A DNA stretch of 38,791 nt from Shewanella sp. 10N.286.48.A6 (GCF_002873135.1 NZ_MCVI01000011.1:1-38791), one strand, 5' to 3'. Shown: positions 17,050-26,627, counted from the stretch's first letter. Made by a program: numbers and translations. The notes: a model not told the origin generated them from the sequence alone.

Positions 17050-17547
17050 CTATTTATAAGCACCATCAGAGTAGGTTAGTTCATAGCTATGTGAGTATAT
17101 TTCAAGGATATTCCCGAACGGATCTTCCATGTATATCATGCGATATGGTTTTTCACCTGGGTAATAAAAACGTGGTTTTGCCATACGTTTTTTACCACCA
17201 GCAGCAACAATTTTTTCTGCAAGCCCTTCAACATCAGGATCTTGTACACAAAAGTGGAACACGCCGGTTTTCCAATATTCAAAGTTATCTTTTGGATTTT
17301 GCTGATTTTTAAACTCAAAAATTTCAACTCCAACTCTATCACCAGTGGATAGATGAGCAATGCGAAAGTGTTCCCAACCACTCCCAAATACATCAGTACA
17401 CATTTCACCAATGGCGGAGTTATCTTCTTTAATTTCAGTGGGCGCCATAATGAGGTACCAACCTAATGTCTCGGTATAAAACTTTACCGCGGCTTCAAGA
17501 TCGGGCACTGATATACCGATATGGCTAAACGTACGTGGATATGTCAT
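17050..17547 (-). CDS. VOC-superfamily (glyoxalase/dioxygenase-like) protein
   Basis: A 165-residue protein with the paired beta-alpha-beta-beta-beta modules of the vicinal oxygen chelate fold. It opens with FSHIGISVPDLEAAVKFYTETLGWYL, and later come HFCVQDPDVEGLAEKIVAAGG and MIYMEDPFGNILEIYSHSYE. His8 or thereabouts, the mid-protein histidine (FHFCV) and the C-terminal Glu (NILEIY) are likely metal ligands. The start follows AAGGA by about eight bases. The reaction cannot be told from sequence; methylglyoxal detoxification and fosfomycin-type resistance are only two of many VOC roles. Confidence 0.8.
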   Translation of the reverse strand: MTYPRTFSHIGISVPDLEAAVKFYTETLGWYLIMAPTEIKEDNSAIGEMCTDVFGSGWEHFRIAHLSTGDRVGVEIFEFKNQQNPKDNFEYWKTGVFHFCVQDPDVEGLAEKIVAAGGKKRMAKPRFYYPGEKPYRMIYMEDPFGNILEIYSHSYELTYSDGAYK

Positions 17548-17723
17548 CTGTGTTCCTTATCATATGAGAATTGGCATAGTTTATTACTGCTCAAATATAG
17601 CCAAACTATAGAAAGTTGCACTGAAGATACGGCTGAAGTGGTTTATTCGATCAACAGAAATCATTTAGATAAGGTGAACTAGGCTAAGGAATGCGTGTAT
17701 GGAAGGTTATCGCTCTGGTATAT

Positions 17724-17766
17724 AAATAAAAAGCTAGCATATTGAGGTGTAAAATATGCTGGCTTT
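17724..17766 (-). terminator. Terminator of the S9 peptidase gene
   Basis: A 14-bp stem (17730-17743 with 17753-17766, one G-T pair) with a 9-base loop. In the minus direction it is followed by TTTTTATTTATA. It separates the peptidase from the VOC gene. Confidence 0.85.
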
Positions 17767-17809
17767 ATTGTGTTGTAGTGATTATCTAAATTTTGGTTTG
17801 TTTATTGAT

Positions 17810-19861
17810 TTAGTTTTCAGTTTGATACTTTTCAAACCACCACAGTATATGGGCCACTTTCGACATCAAATTACTGGGCCTTTTATAAATTCCATGGGGC
17901 GCATCAGGAATTCGCACCATAGCAGTATCAATATTGCGTAATTTAAGCGCTTGATAAAACTGCTCAGTTTCAGCAATAGGTGTACGTTGATCTGCTTCAC
18001 CGGTTAATAGCATTGTTGGGGTGGTGACATTACCCACATAGCTGATGGGTGATAATTTCATGTAATGGGCGCTGTCTTCCCACGGCATTTTCTCGAACCA
18101 GTTTTTAATCACAAAAGAGTAGATATCAGTTGTTAATACAAAGCTATACCAATTGATTACCGGTTTTGCGACCACAGCCGCTTTAAATCTGTCAGTGTGC
18201 CCCACAATCCACGCTGTCAGTACGCCGCCACCAGAGCCGCCAGTAACAAATAATGCATCTTCATTAATCGCATCTTGTGCGATAACGCCATCAACCACAG
18301 ACATTAAGTCATCATAATCTTGGCTTGGGTAGTTATTATGGATTGTTTGAGCAAACTCTTTACCGTAACTGTCACTACCGCGGGGGTTAGCGTATACCAC
18401 TACGTAACCACTTGCCGCCATCAGTTGTACTTCAGCTGAAAAGTGCGGTCCGTAATTGGTGACGGGGCCACCGTGGATTTCTAAAATTAGCGGGTATGTT
18501 TTACCGGCTTTTTTACCTGCTTCATAACCCGGCGGGTAAGCGACCCATGCTTGAATATCGCGCTGATCAAATGAAGATTTAACATTGAGCTCTTTAATGG
18601 TGGCCAAGGTTTTGTAATTAAGGGCGCTATCGCTAAGGCTGGTTAACTGCTTAGTTTTGCCTTTTTTAGTAATGGCGACATCAGCAGGGCGTTGTGAATT
18701 TGAATAGGTAAAGGCAATGGTGCCATCTACAGCTACATCAAATTGACTACCTGTATATGGGCGGCCAAATGCTAATCCACCAAGGTTTTGTGCCACTACC
18801 TTACGTTTGCCGTTAAGGGGTTGATAGGCAACATAGGTTTCGCCATGGTCATGGTAATTAAAGTAAACTGCTTTACTGTTATCAGCCCATTTTATGCTGT
18901 TAATTGAACGGTCTAAATTGGCGGTTAATGAATGTTTACCTGAACCATCAATATTCATGATGTATAGCTCAGTATTTTCGTAATTTTTATGGTTTTGATC
19001 TGCACCTAAATAAGCAATATATTTACCATTTGGCGATACCATAGGGCTGATATCTGGGCCGACTCTATCGGTTAACTGAGTGACTTTTTTGGTATTGAGA
19101 TCTAAGCGGTACAGATTATTATCAGTCCATTCTAAGTCACTTTCTGCGCGCTTATTACTTGAGTAAAATAGTTGCTTACCATCCTGACTCCAACTTAATT
19201 GGCCATTATGATCATAATCACCTGAGGTTAATTGACGCGCTGAACCGCCATCTGCTGACATCACAAATATGTGGCTATTTCCGGGTTTACTAAAGCCTGC
19301 ACCATCAAAGCGGTAATACATATCATCAATAAACACCGCTGGTTTGGCCCATTCAGCGCCTTTTGGCTTGCCCGGTAATGACACTACAGATTTTGGTTTG
19401 CTAGCAACAAAACGGGTAAAGGCTAGTTGCTTACCATTTGGTGACCAAGACAAATTAGCTGGCGAATGAGCAAAGTGACTCATTTGTGCAGTGTCTCCAG
19501 TTTCTAGCCATTTCATATGGATTTGAGGTGCGCCACTGGCAGTAGAAATATAGGCTAACTTGGTATTATCTGGTGACAGTGTTGGCGCATAATCGACATG
19601 CAGTCCATTAGTTACTGGCGTTAGTTTTTTGTACTTATCGACCTTCCAAATATTACCGAGTTTTTTATCTGTTTGAATGTCCATATAGTTACGAACAAAA
19701 AACACTTCATCGCCATCGTTGTTGATAGTAAGGCCAGATGCATATTGCAGATTGAAAACATCTTCTAATTGCAAAGTGGAGTCAGTATCTTGCGCAAACA
19801 CCATCACTGACGCAAAAGGGGCAATTAATAATAGGCCCATGCTTTTATTAAATATATTCAC
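17810..19861 (-). CDS. S9-family serine peptidase (acylaminoacyl-peptidase-like), exported
   Basis: A prolyl-oligopeptidase-family enzyme. The frame extends to an ATG at 19951, but GTG 19861 has AAAGGA nine bases upstream and directly gives a signal peptide (VNIFNKSMGLLLIAPFASVM...FA-Q). I prefer it (about 683 aa). The N-terminal half holds PD40/WD-like propeller blades (APTLSPDNTKLAYIS, NLSWSPNGKQLAFTR, PMVSPNGKYIAYLG). The C-terminal alpha/beta-hydrolase has the nucleophile in GGSGGG (Ser about 543), Asp in TGEADQRTP (about 624) and His in DAPHGIY (about 655). Such enzymes remove residues or dipeptides from short peptides in the periplasm. The next gene, divergent, is a predicted dipeptidase-like amidohydrolase, so both may serve peptide use. 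Confidence 0.88.
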   Translation of the reverse strand: MNIFNKSMGLLLIAPFASVMVFAQDTDSTLQLEDVFNLQYASGLTINNDGDEVFFVRNYMDIQTDKKLGNIWKVDKYKKLTPVTNGLHVDYAPTLSPDNTKLAYISTASGAPQIHMKWLETGDTAQMSHFAHSPANLSWSPNGKQLAFTRFVASKPKSVVSLPGKPKGAEWAKPAVFIDDMYYRFDGAGFSKPGNSHIFVMSADGGSARQLTSGDYDHNGQLSWSQDGKQLFYSSNKRAESDLEWTDNNLYRLDLNTKKVTQLTDRVGPDISPMVSPNGKYIAYLGADQNHKNYENTELYIMNIDGSGKHSLTANLDRSINSIKWADNSKAVYFNYHDHGETYVAYQPLNGKRKVVAQNLGGLAFGRPYTGSQFDVAVDGTIAFTYSNSQRPADVAITKKGKTKQLTSLSDSALNYKTLATIKELNVKSSFDQRDIQAWVAYPPGYEAGKKAGKTYPLILEIHGGPVTNYGPHFSAEVQLMAASGYVVVYANPRGSDSYGKEFAQTIHNNYPSQDYDDLMSVVDGVIAQDAINEDALFVTGGSGGGVLTAWIVGHTDRFKAAVVAKPVINWYSFVLTTDIYSFVIKNWFEKMPWEDSAHYMKLSPISYVGNVTTPTMLLTGEADQRTPIAETEQFYQALKLRNIDTAMVRIPDAPHGIYKRPSNLMSKVAHILWWFEKYQTEN

Positions 19862-20057
19862 TAAATTTAGTCCTTTTTGAGTTATTTTTAGCGATTTTAG
19901 AAAAGTCCTGTGCAGGTTTTTGTTTGTTAACACATGTATTTCATTAAACACCGAGTGAGTAAATTACCATATGTAGCGTAAATGACAAGCTGATGTGAAT
20001 CGTTGTTTACATTTGTGGTGAATTGAGTATATTAAATGCAAATTAACTCTCTCTTAA

Positions 20058-21389
20058 ATGGTTATAACAATGCTAACAACCACACCAGTCAATAAAAGTT
20101 TCTTTAAAGGTCTCTCGCTAGTTGCGATGTCTTTAACCAGTTTATTAACGCACTCTGTACTCGCTGACACCAAAGTAATACATGCAGGTGAGCTATTAGC
20201 TTTGCCGGGTAAGGCGCCATTATCAAAGCAGACCGTGGTCATTAAAGATGGTGAGATTATCGCTGTAGAGCAAGGGTTTATTGCGGCTTCAGCCTACGGT
20301 AGTGATGCTCAGTTTGTCGATTTATCTGATCGCTTTGTGATGCCAGGTTTGATGGATATGCATGTTCATTTACAAATGGAATTTGGCCCGGATAATATTA
20401 GCGATACGGTTAAACTGTCTGATGCAGATATCGCAATGAAAAGTGTTCATTATGCTAAAACCACTCTGATGTCGGGCTTTACTACGGTGCGAGACTTACT
20501 CAGTGAACCAGAGCAAATGTATGCCTTACGTGACGGGGTCGAAAAAGGCTGGATTGACGGCCCGCGTATTATCGCCGCTGCGGGTGTTTCAATAACGGGG
20601 GGGCATTTAGATGTCGATGGCATGGCGCCGGATTTGTTAGCAATGAAGTCACCAATGACGATTTGTGATGGGCCTTTTGAATGCCGAAAAATAACCCGAG
20701 AAGCGATAAAATATGGCGCTGACGCTATTAAGGTCGCCTCTACTGGTGGGGTGTTGTCTGACACAAACACGGGTACTGGTCAGCAAATGACTGATAATGA
20801 ATTAAAAGAAATTGTTGCTACAGCCCATGGGTTAGGGCGTAAAGTTGCCAGTCACGCACACGCTACGGCAGGTATCAATGCCGCACTTCGAGCTGGAGTC
20901 GACAGTGTTGAGCATGGAAGCTATGCCGATAAAGAAACCATCAAGTTATTCAAAAAAACGGGGGCGTATTTAGTTCCTACCCTACTGGCAGGTGCTACAG
21001 TTGTCGATATGGCTGAAAGCTCAGACTTTATGTCAGCGCCCATCAAAGCCAAAGCGATTCGTGTCGGCGCAGATATGCTTGCCAATTTTGAAAAGTCTTA
21101 CAAGGCTGGTGTTAAAATTGCCTTTGGCACCGACAGTGGTGTTTCTAAGCACGGTATTAATGCCCAAGAAGCAGTATTAATGCATCAAGCTGGCATGACC
21201 ACCGCAGATATTTTAAAGTCCGCAACCGTTAATGCTGCTGATTTAATCGATATGAGTGACAAACTCGGCACCATAGAAACAGGCAAATATGCAGATATTA
21301 TTGCTTTAGATTCAAGCCCGTTAGACAATATTGCACAGTTACTTGATGTGGGGTTTGTGATGAAAGGTGGCAAGATTTACAAGCAGTAA
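20058..21389 (+). CDS. Exported amidohydrolase, Xaa-Pro dipeptidase / imidazolonepropionase-like
   Basis: A 443-residue metal-dependent amidohydrolase. A signal peptide ends near LTHSVLA-D. Metal ligands and motifs appear in order: HVH in PGLMDMHVHLQ (about 99-101), Lys in DAIKVASTGG, His residues in SHAHATAG and SVEHGSY, and Asp in IAFGTDSGVS. The family (COG1228) includes periplasmic enzymes that hydrolyse dipeptides such as Xaa-Pro or N-acyl amino acids. There is no strong Shine-Dalgarno for ATG 20058 or for ATG 20070, so the start could be either. It is divergent from the S9 peptidase. Confidence 0.85.
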   Translation: MVITMLTTTPVNKSFFKGLSLVAMSLTSLLTHSVLADTKVIHAGELLALPGKAPLSKQTVVIKDGEIIAVEQGFIAASAYGSDAQFVDLSDRFVMPGLMDMHVHLQMEFGPDNISDTVKLSDADIAMKSVHYAKTTLMSGFTTVRDLLSEPEQMYALRDGVEKGWIDGPRIIAAAGVSITGGHLDVDGMAPDLLAMKSPMTICDGPFECRKITREAIKYGADAIKVASTGGVLSDTNTGTGQQMTDNELKEIVATAHGLGRKVASHAHATAGINAALRAGVDSVEHGSYADKETIKLFKKTGAYLVPTLLAGATVVDMAESSDFMSAPIKAKAIRVGADMLANFEKSYKAGVKIAFGTDSGVSKHGINAQEAVLMHQAGMTTADILKSATVNAADLIDMSDKLGTIETGKYADIIALDSSPLDNIAQLLDVGFVMKGGKIYKQ

Positions 21390-21413
21390 TAACCTCAACG
21401 GTAAACATTGCAT

Positions 21414-21437
21414 AAAAGGCGCTACGGCGCCTTTTTT
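21414..21437 (+). terminator. Terminator of the amidohydrolase gene
   Basis: AAAAGGCGC-TACG-GCGCCTTTTTT: a 9-bp GC-rich stem, tetraloop and T-run, 25 bp past the stop codon. Confidence 0.93.
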
Positions 21438-21673
21438 CTTGCTACAAGCTTTTAAATTATAAGGATTAAGTTACATATATGACATTTAGTTCGTAACTGG
21501 AAACTTAACAATAGAATCTTTTCTTAATGGTAATTCAAGCCGATTGATTTAGTGACTTAGTGATTTAGCCAACAAAGATTACCAAAAATGTTATTAGCCT
21601 CTAAACTAAAATAAGCGCTTAACGAGTTGTAATTAGCTTAGCTATATTCATCATTAAATAAAGGCAGGTAATA

Positions 21674-22396
21674 ATGGCACAAGATAAGCCAAGTTTTATT
21701 GAGCTATTTGGGCACTTATATAACCCCGCTGATGGCTCAGTTAATCGAGCTGAGGGCTCTAATCATCAGCTTGAAGGCCCTAGCAATCAAGTTAGCGGCG
21801 CTGTTAATCACACTGTTGTTAATGATAGTGGTCAATACACTAATCATTCTTTAGGGGTGTCTTTTACCAAGCCAGCAGGTTGGCATTTCATGTCGTTAAA
21901 GCCGTTTACAGCATCGATAACTTCACAAGAACTTTCACAAAGTCGCTTTACCCAAAATCTTATTAATGGTGAAGACCCGATTGTAGTGATGTCGCAAATC
22001 AATGCTCAATATAGCCGCACCATGGGGCCTTCCATCAGTGTTTATGCCGAACCTTTTACTTATCAAAAAGGTGAAAGCTTGCATGGGTTAGTGAAAGGGT
22101 TTGAAGCCTTATACAAAAAAGGTTTAAAGCAATACAAGATCCTCAGCATCGCTAAAGAATTCAAAATAAATCAGTGTGACTCAATCGAATATACCTCACA
22201 GTTTTTATTTAAAGCGACCTGGGCGGAAAAACTCACTCGGAATCGGTGCCTTATTTCGGTGAATGAACCAATTATATTCACTTTTAATATGATTGATGTA
22301 CCTAAAGATGAATTAGTAAATCCCGCTAATGATAACCCTTCACATGATGCCCAATATATATTTGATCAATTTAAAGCCAGTATTCGCTACTTTTGA
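21674..22396 (+). CDS. Unrecognised protein with N-terminal glycine-phased heptads
   Basis: A 240-residue protein I do not recognise. There is no signal peptide or membrane segment. Near the N-terminus four seven-residue units each begin with Gly: GSVNRAE, GSNHQLE, GPSNQVS, GAVNHTV (residues 21-48). The rest looks like one alpha/beta domain (FTKPAGWHFMSL..., SISVYAEPF, SIEYTSQFLF...RCLISVNEPIIFTFNM). This recalls the PsbP/DcrB-type fold used by small stress or envelope proteins, but that is a loose impression. AGGCAGG upstream of ATG supports the start. It ends four bases from the convergent rsgA stop. The 280 bp before it hold no other gene. Confidence 0.75.
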   Translation: MAQDKPSFIELFGHLYNPADGSVNRAEGSNHQLEGPSNQVSGAVNHTVVNDSGQYTNHSLGVSFTKPAGWHFMSLKPFTASITSQELSQSRFTQNLINGEDPIVVMSQINAQYSRTMGPSISVYAEPFTYQKGESLHGLVKGFEALYKKGLKQYKILSIAKEFKINQCDSIEYTSQFLFKATWAEKLTRNRCLISVNEPIIFTFNMIDVPKDELVNPANDNPSHDAQYIFDQFKASIRYF

Positions 22397-22400
22397 TGGT

Positions 22401-23453
22401 TTAAAAAGCGCCTTTTTTACGATTACGTGATTCAGACTGAACTGAGTTTATCATTTTGCCAAAGGCTTTATCTTTAGCCCTTTTTTCCGCTAAGGTGGCA
22501 CCATTTAACGCTTGTTCACGCATAAGTTTTTGATAACTAGCATAGCGCCGAGCAGTAATTACCCCAGACTCTATGGCTGCACGAACCGCACAACCTGGTT
22601 CATTGGCATGACTACAATCAGCAAAACGACACTGCTGGGCTAATTCAGTAATTTCACTGAAGGTTTCATTTACGCCTTGCTCGCAAGCGCCAAGTTGTAA
22701 CTCGCGCATACCTGGAGTGTCGAGTATTAAACCGCCTTGTGGCAAAGTCTTTAAGGCTCTAGAGGTAGTGGTATGACGGCCTTTGCTGTCATCTTCACGT
22801 ATATCACTGGTTAATTGTGCTTCAAAACCCATAAGTCCATTTACTAGCGTTGACTTCCCGACACCTGATGAACCGAGTAGGGCAATAGTGTTGCCCTGCT
22901 TACAGTATGTATCTAGTACTGATAATTGTTCTTTGTCCAATGCATTAATGGCATGCACCATCATAAATGGATCAAGGCTTTGTACTTGGGCTAGCTTATC
23001 ATCTAAATCTTGACAAAGATCCGCTTTAGTTAAAATGATGATCGGTTCTACCTGAGCTTCTTTGGTTAAAGCTAAATAACGCTCTATTCGGCTAAGATTA
23101 AAATCCTGATTCAACGAACACACAATAAACACACTATCAACATTAGCTGAAATTAGTTGTGTTTCGACTTTACTACCTGGGGCTTTACGTTGGAATAAGG
23201 ACTGTCTGTCTAACAGTCTATGAAATTGATTATCACCTTTGAATAATACCCAGTCACCGACACATAAACGTTCAGCAGCTTGTGAAAATGATTGATTTAG
23301 GCTGCAGTGACCATGCTCTGATAACACCACAACACCGCTGCGGTGCTGTTCAATTACCCGGCCTATGTTGAAGTCAGTTAACTCATCGAGAGTGAGTTGT
23401 TGTTGAAAGAAAGGGCGCCAGCCGAGTTGGGATAAAGACGGAAGTGTATGCAT
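22401..23453 (-). CDS. rsgA: Ribosome small-subunit-dependent GTPase A
   Basis: A 350-residue circularly permuted GTPase that helps mature the 30S ribosomal subunit. An N-terminal OB-fold region (about 30-90) precedes motifs in the permuted order: TKAD (G4, 142-145), GSSGVGKST (G1, 194-202), DTPGM (G3, 245-249). The C-terminal zinc site is C275, C280, H282 and C288. The N-terminus (LGWRPFFQQQLT) is the type seen in the second, non-orn-linked RsgA-like paralogue of many bacteria, and no orn gene is adjacent. It may therefore be a paralogue rather than the main RsgA. The start follows AAGG by eight bases. Confidence 0.9.
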   Translation of the reverse strand: MHTLPSLSQLGWRPFFQQQLTLDELTDFNIGRVIEQHRSGVVVLSEHGHCSLNQSFSQAAERLCVGDWVLFKGDNQFHRLLDRQSLFQRKAPGSKVETQLISANVDSVFIVCSLNQDFNLSRIERYLALTKEAQVEPIIILTKADLCQDLDDKLAQVQSLDPFMMVHAINALDKEQLSVLDTYCKQGNTIALLGSSGVGKSTLVNGLMGFEAQLTSDIREDDSKGRHTTTSRALKTLPQGGLILDTPGMRELQLGACEQGVNETFSEITELAQQCRFADCSHANEPGCAVRAAIESGVITARRYASYQKLMREQALNGATLAEKRAKDKAFGKMINSVQSESRNRKKGAF

Positions 23454-23724
23454 AGTTTTACCTTGAAGGCCTGTTTTTTCACGAAAAAGTTCTGATACAA
23501 GTTTTGATACAAGCCTTTAGTTCAATTACTTTCGAAACAGGAAATGAAATTCTTAATTAATTTTAGCAGTTAAATTGGCTGTGATATTAAACAAAATGCT
23601 GCCAATAAGGTACTTAAGTTATCGTCGCTGCCTTTTATGGCTGCCAATTTTAATCATGGGTGCTTATATTACATAGTTGGTAACTTATAGAAGGGATACT
23701 TTATATGAAACTTATCAGTAAAGC

Positions 23725-24068
23725 TTTACAGTTTCAGGGCTTGAGGTGTCAACTGAAATGCTCAATATGGCTCGTAAACGGCATCCCGAGATTCATTTTA
23801 TCCAAGGCGATATCTGTGAGTGTGACTTCCTGAAAAATATCATTTTATAACGGCATGGGACAGTATTTAGCATGTACCCTTGAAAGAGCAAGAAAACCTT
23901 ATTGCTAAAATAGTAGCAAGCTTAAATGTTAACGGAGTAGTTATATTTTCTTTTGATGCTACTGTTCAAAAAGGTGAGTATTCTGCCTTTATCGCTTCAA
24001 TCAAAGGATTAACCATAAGTAAAATAAGCTTTGCTATGAATGCTCATCCCTGTAAATTAACCTTATAG
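23725..24068 (+). pseudogene. Remnant of a class I SAM-dependent methyltransferase
   Basis: Translation from 23725 gives FTVSGLEVSTEMLNMARKRH, then PEIHFIQGDICE. This is the SAM-binding second strand and following acidic motif of a methyltransferase, without the preceding glycine-rich motif I. A frameshift near 23839 moves to KYHFITAWDSI-stop-HVPLKEQENL, with an in-frame TAG near 23868. The next part (LIAKIVASLNVNGVVIFSF) is the usual post-motif strand. The end, after about 23965, is diverged. Truncated at the 5' end and doubly broken, it is not functional. Confidence 0.75.
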
Positions 24069-24117
24069 ATTGTTCGATAAATAACCGGGCATCAGGCCAC
24101 AATAGGGAAGTTGATAA

Positions 24118-25311
24118 ATGTATTCAGAGTTAGCCATTTTGGCTGTTTTTACTTTATGTTACAGCTTGGTCGCAGGGCGATTTGAACGCTCAATGATTTC
24201 TGGCCCTATGGTGTTCGTGGTGGTGGGTTTTGTGCTCGGCCCATCTGCTCTGAATTGGCTGGGTAGTGACCTTGATGGTATTGGCATTAGGGTGTTTGCA
24301 GATATTACCTTAGCCATAGTGTTATTTTGTGATGCATCAAACGCCAATTTAACTGTACTGCGTAAGCACATTAATATCCCAACCAGAATGTTACTTTATG
24401 GTTTGCCCGGGGCAATTTTATTAGGCTTTTTGGCAGGCTTTGTATTATTTCCTAATCTCGGTGTCTTTGAAATCGCAGCGTTAGCCACCATGTTAGCTGC
24501 AACCGATGCTGCTTTAGGTAAGGCGGTGGTTTCAAGTCCTATTGTGCCAGCACCATTACGTGAAGGTTTGAATATAGAAAGTGGTTTGAACGATGGTATC
24601 TGTGTACCGATCTTATTTGTTTTTCTAGCGTTAGCGGCAGGTAGTGTTGCTGAAGGAGCGGTATCAGAATTAGCAGTACACTTTTTAGTTGAAGAATTAG
24701 GCATTGGGTTGCTGGTCGGTTTAAGCGTGTCGTTTATTGGTGCTGGTTTAATAAAGGCATGTTATAAAAAAGGCTGGATAACCGAGATTTGGAGCCAAAA
24801 CCTTGTGTTAAGTTTGGCGCTGTCTAGCTTTGCCATCGCCCAAGAGTTAGGTGGCAGTGGTTATATAGCAGCATTTTCTGGCGGCTTGTTGTTTGGTTAT
24901 TTATGCCAAGAGCATAAACATAAATTGTTATTACCAACCGAAGGTATTGGCGAAATTATGGCGCTTCTGACATGGTTATTATTTGGTGCACTTGTCATTG
25001 GAAATGCCTTTCACGAGTTTACTTGGACTATGCTGATTTATGCCTTACTCAGCTTGACCATTGTTCGTATGTTACCGATATTTTTGTCATTGGGCCGTGC
25101 TGGTGGCAATATCCCTTCGAAAATTTTTCTAGGCTGGTTTGGACCTCGGGGCCTTGCATCGATAGTGTTTGTTATTATCATGCTGGACAAGGATTTACCC
25201 GGCGGTAATTTTATGGCCATGACGGTGATTTGCACTGTGTTTATTAGTCTTATTTTACACGGGATGACTGCTCAACCTTTCGCTAAATGGATCAGTAAAA
25301 GGGCAGATTAA
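24118..25311 (+). CDS. CPA1-type cation:proton antiporter
   Basis: A 397-residue inner-membrane protein with about 12 hydrophobic segments, fitting the NhaP/CPA1 fold. Family motifs include SMISGPMVFVVVGFVLGPSA in segment 2, and LAATDAALGKAVVSSP, containing the TD pair, near 134-149. The ion-binding region ESGLNDGICVPILF follows near 157-170. It would exchange Na+ or K+ for H+. There is no C-terminal cytosolic regulatory domain. AGGGAA before ATG supports the start. It stands alone, with its own terminator. Confidence 0.9.
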   Translation: MYSELAILAVFTLCYSLVAGRFERSMISGPMVFVVVGFVLGPSALNWLGSDLDGIGIRVFADITLAIVLFCDASNANLTVLRKHINIPTRMLLYGLPGAILLGFLAGFVLFPNLGVFEIAALATMLAATDAALGKAVVSSPIVPAPLREGLNIESGLNDGICVPILFVFLALAAGSVAEGAVSELAVHFLVEELGIGLLVGLSVSFIGAGLIKACYKKGWITEIWSQNLVLSLALSSFAIAQELGGSGYIAAFSGGLLFGYLCQEHKHKLLLPTEGIGEIMALLTWLLFGALVIGNAFHEFTWTMLIYALLSLTIVRMLPIFLSLGRAGGNIPSKIFLGWFGPRGLASIVFVIIMLDKDLPGGNFMAMTVICTVFISLILHGMTAQPFAKWISKRAD

Positions 25312-25325
25312 GTCCTGATTTAATA

Positions 25326-25363
25326 GGGAAGTGAGAGATTAGCTATCTCTCCCTTAATTTTTT
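25326..25363 (+). terminator. Terminator of the antiporter gene
   Basis: GAGAGAT / ATCTCTC stem (25333-25351) extended by GGG/CCC, followed by TTAATTTTTT. Confidence 0.75.
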
Positions 25364-25550
25364 GTCAGCAGCAAACAAAGCTAAACCCCATTCATGTTAC
25401 GCCATTCACTTTTCACTTTTCACTATTTAAGATTTTATTCTTTGGTTTCACAGCACATATTAGATTAAAAATCGTTAAGCTTGATGTTGTTATTGATTGG
25501 TATTTGCTAATCTAAGTTAATGATTTGTTATTACATAAAAAGGAATTTAT

Positions 25551-26222
25551 ATGAACAATGCTGTAGTGAAAGCGATTAAAGCCAATAAGTCGTTATTGTT
25601 ATTTATCATGTTAATGTGTGTTTTTCGAAGCGCTGTTGCAGACTGGTATACCGTGCCGTCAGGCTCAATGAAACCGACTATCATTGAAGGTGATAGATTG
25701 TATGCCGATAAAATGGCTTATGATTTACGAGTACCTTTTACGCACATTTCGCTTTATAAGATTGCAGATCCTCAGCGCGGCGATATTATTATTTTCGAAT
25801 CTACTGCTGCTGATAATAGACTGGTTAAACGTGTCATTGGCATACCAGGGGATGTCATTGCATTGACGGATAATGTGCTCAGCATTAATGGAAAGACATT
25901 AGCCTATCAACCAATAAGTGCAACTGATTCATCCGAGGACAAAATTGAGCAGTTATTCTCTGAAACTAGCACGGTTAACCATTTCGTTCGTACCAGTAAT
26001 AGTGGCTCTAGGCTTTCAAATTTTTCTGAGGTTACCGTACCAGAAGGTCATTACCTAGCACTAGGCGATAACCGTGATCATAGTTCTGATTCTCGAGTGA
26101 TTGGTTTTGTACCTAGAGATGAAATCATAGCCAAAACATCCAGTGTAGTAATGTCATTTGACTATGATAATTACTACATTCCACGTTCAGAGCGCTTTTT
26201 ACATAGCTTAATTAAGGGCTAA
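25551..26222 (+). CDS. lepB: Signal peptidase I, short single-anchor form
   Basis: A 223-residue S26A peptidase. One N-terminal membrane segment (about 13-30) is followed by the serine motif PSGSMKPT (nucleophile Ser39) and the lysine motif RLVKRVIGIPGD (general base Lys93). The C-terminal GDNRDHSSDSR box (about 171-182) completes the fold. It would cleave exported preproteins on the periplasmic side. It is shorter than E. coli LepB (324 aa) and is not next to lepA, rnc or era, so it is likely an accessory paralogue. AAGGAA before ATG supports the start. Confidence 0.88.
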   Translation: MNNAVVKAIKANKSLLLFIMLMCVFRSAVADWYTVPSGSMKPTIIEGDRLYADKMAYDLRVPFTHISLYKIADPQRGDIIIFESTAADNRLVKRVIGIPGDVIALTDNVLSINGKTLAYQPISATDSSEDKIEQLFSETSTVNHFVRTSNSGSRLSNFSEVTVPEGHYLALGDNRDHSSDSRVIGFVPRDEIIAKTSSVVMSFDYDNYYIPRSERFLHSLIKG

Positions 26223-26627
26223 ACTTTCATAAGCAAGATCATAAGCTTTGCCTAAATCTACGGTTTTAGGTTTAGCTGACTTGTGGTCTGCTTCTCGTTT
26301 ATCGGTTGCTCTTATTGTGGCTGGATGAATAAAAACGATAGCTGGGCTCATTGTCGCCAATAAAGCACCTTCCAATAAAAAAGTCCCCGCGCCGCCAGCA
26401 CCTTGTCCTGTTGTAGAGCGTCTATTAATAACTACTTTTTAAATATTATTGGCATCACAATATTGTGAAATTTGCTCTATCAGAATTTTCACTTCCGCTT
26501 GCTGAGGGTGCTTGTCTACAGCCAGTTTATTGAACTTTGGATTAATGAGTTCGTGTGCTGTTCTTGTGCCCGTTAACGTCACTATCCGCATTTCATTTGC
26601 TTTAAGCATGATTCCCATTACATTCAT
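26208..26627 (-). pseudogene. DUF3010-like gene split by a single in-frame TAA
   Basis: Minus-strand translation from ATG 26627 gives 62 residues (MNVMGIMLKANEMRIVTLTG...). It then meets TAA at 26439-26441 and continues in the same frame for 76 codons (KVVINRRSTTGQGAGGAGTF..., ending ESLALN). The whole, about 139 residues, resembles the small DUF3010 family from memory (it starts with a GxxLKxNE pattern and has a KxRxxxGxxAGG-like centre). Only one base change separates the stop from a sense codon (for example AAA, CAA or GAA). The 3' end overlaps the convergent signal peptidase gene by 15 bp. Function of the family is unknown. Confidence 0.72.

Noticed and set aside
26439..26441. Recoding (selenocysteine or pyrrolysine) at the DUF3010 stop
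   Set aside because: The codon is TAA, which is not used for either residue; a nonsense mutation is simpler.
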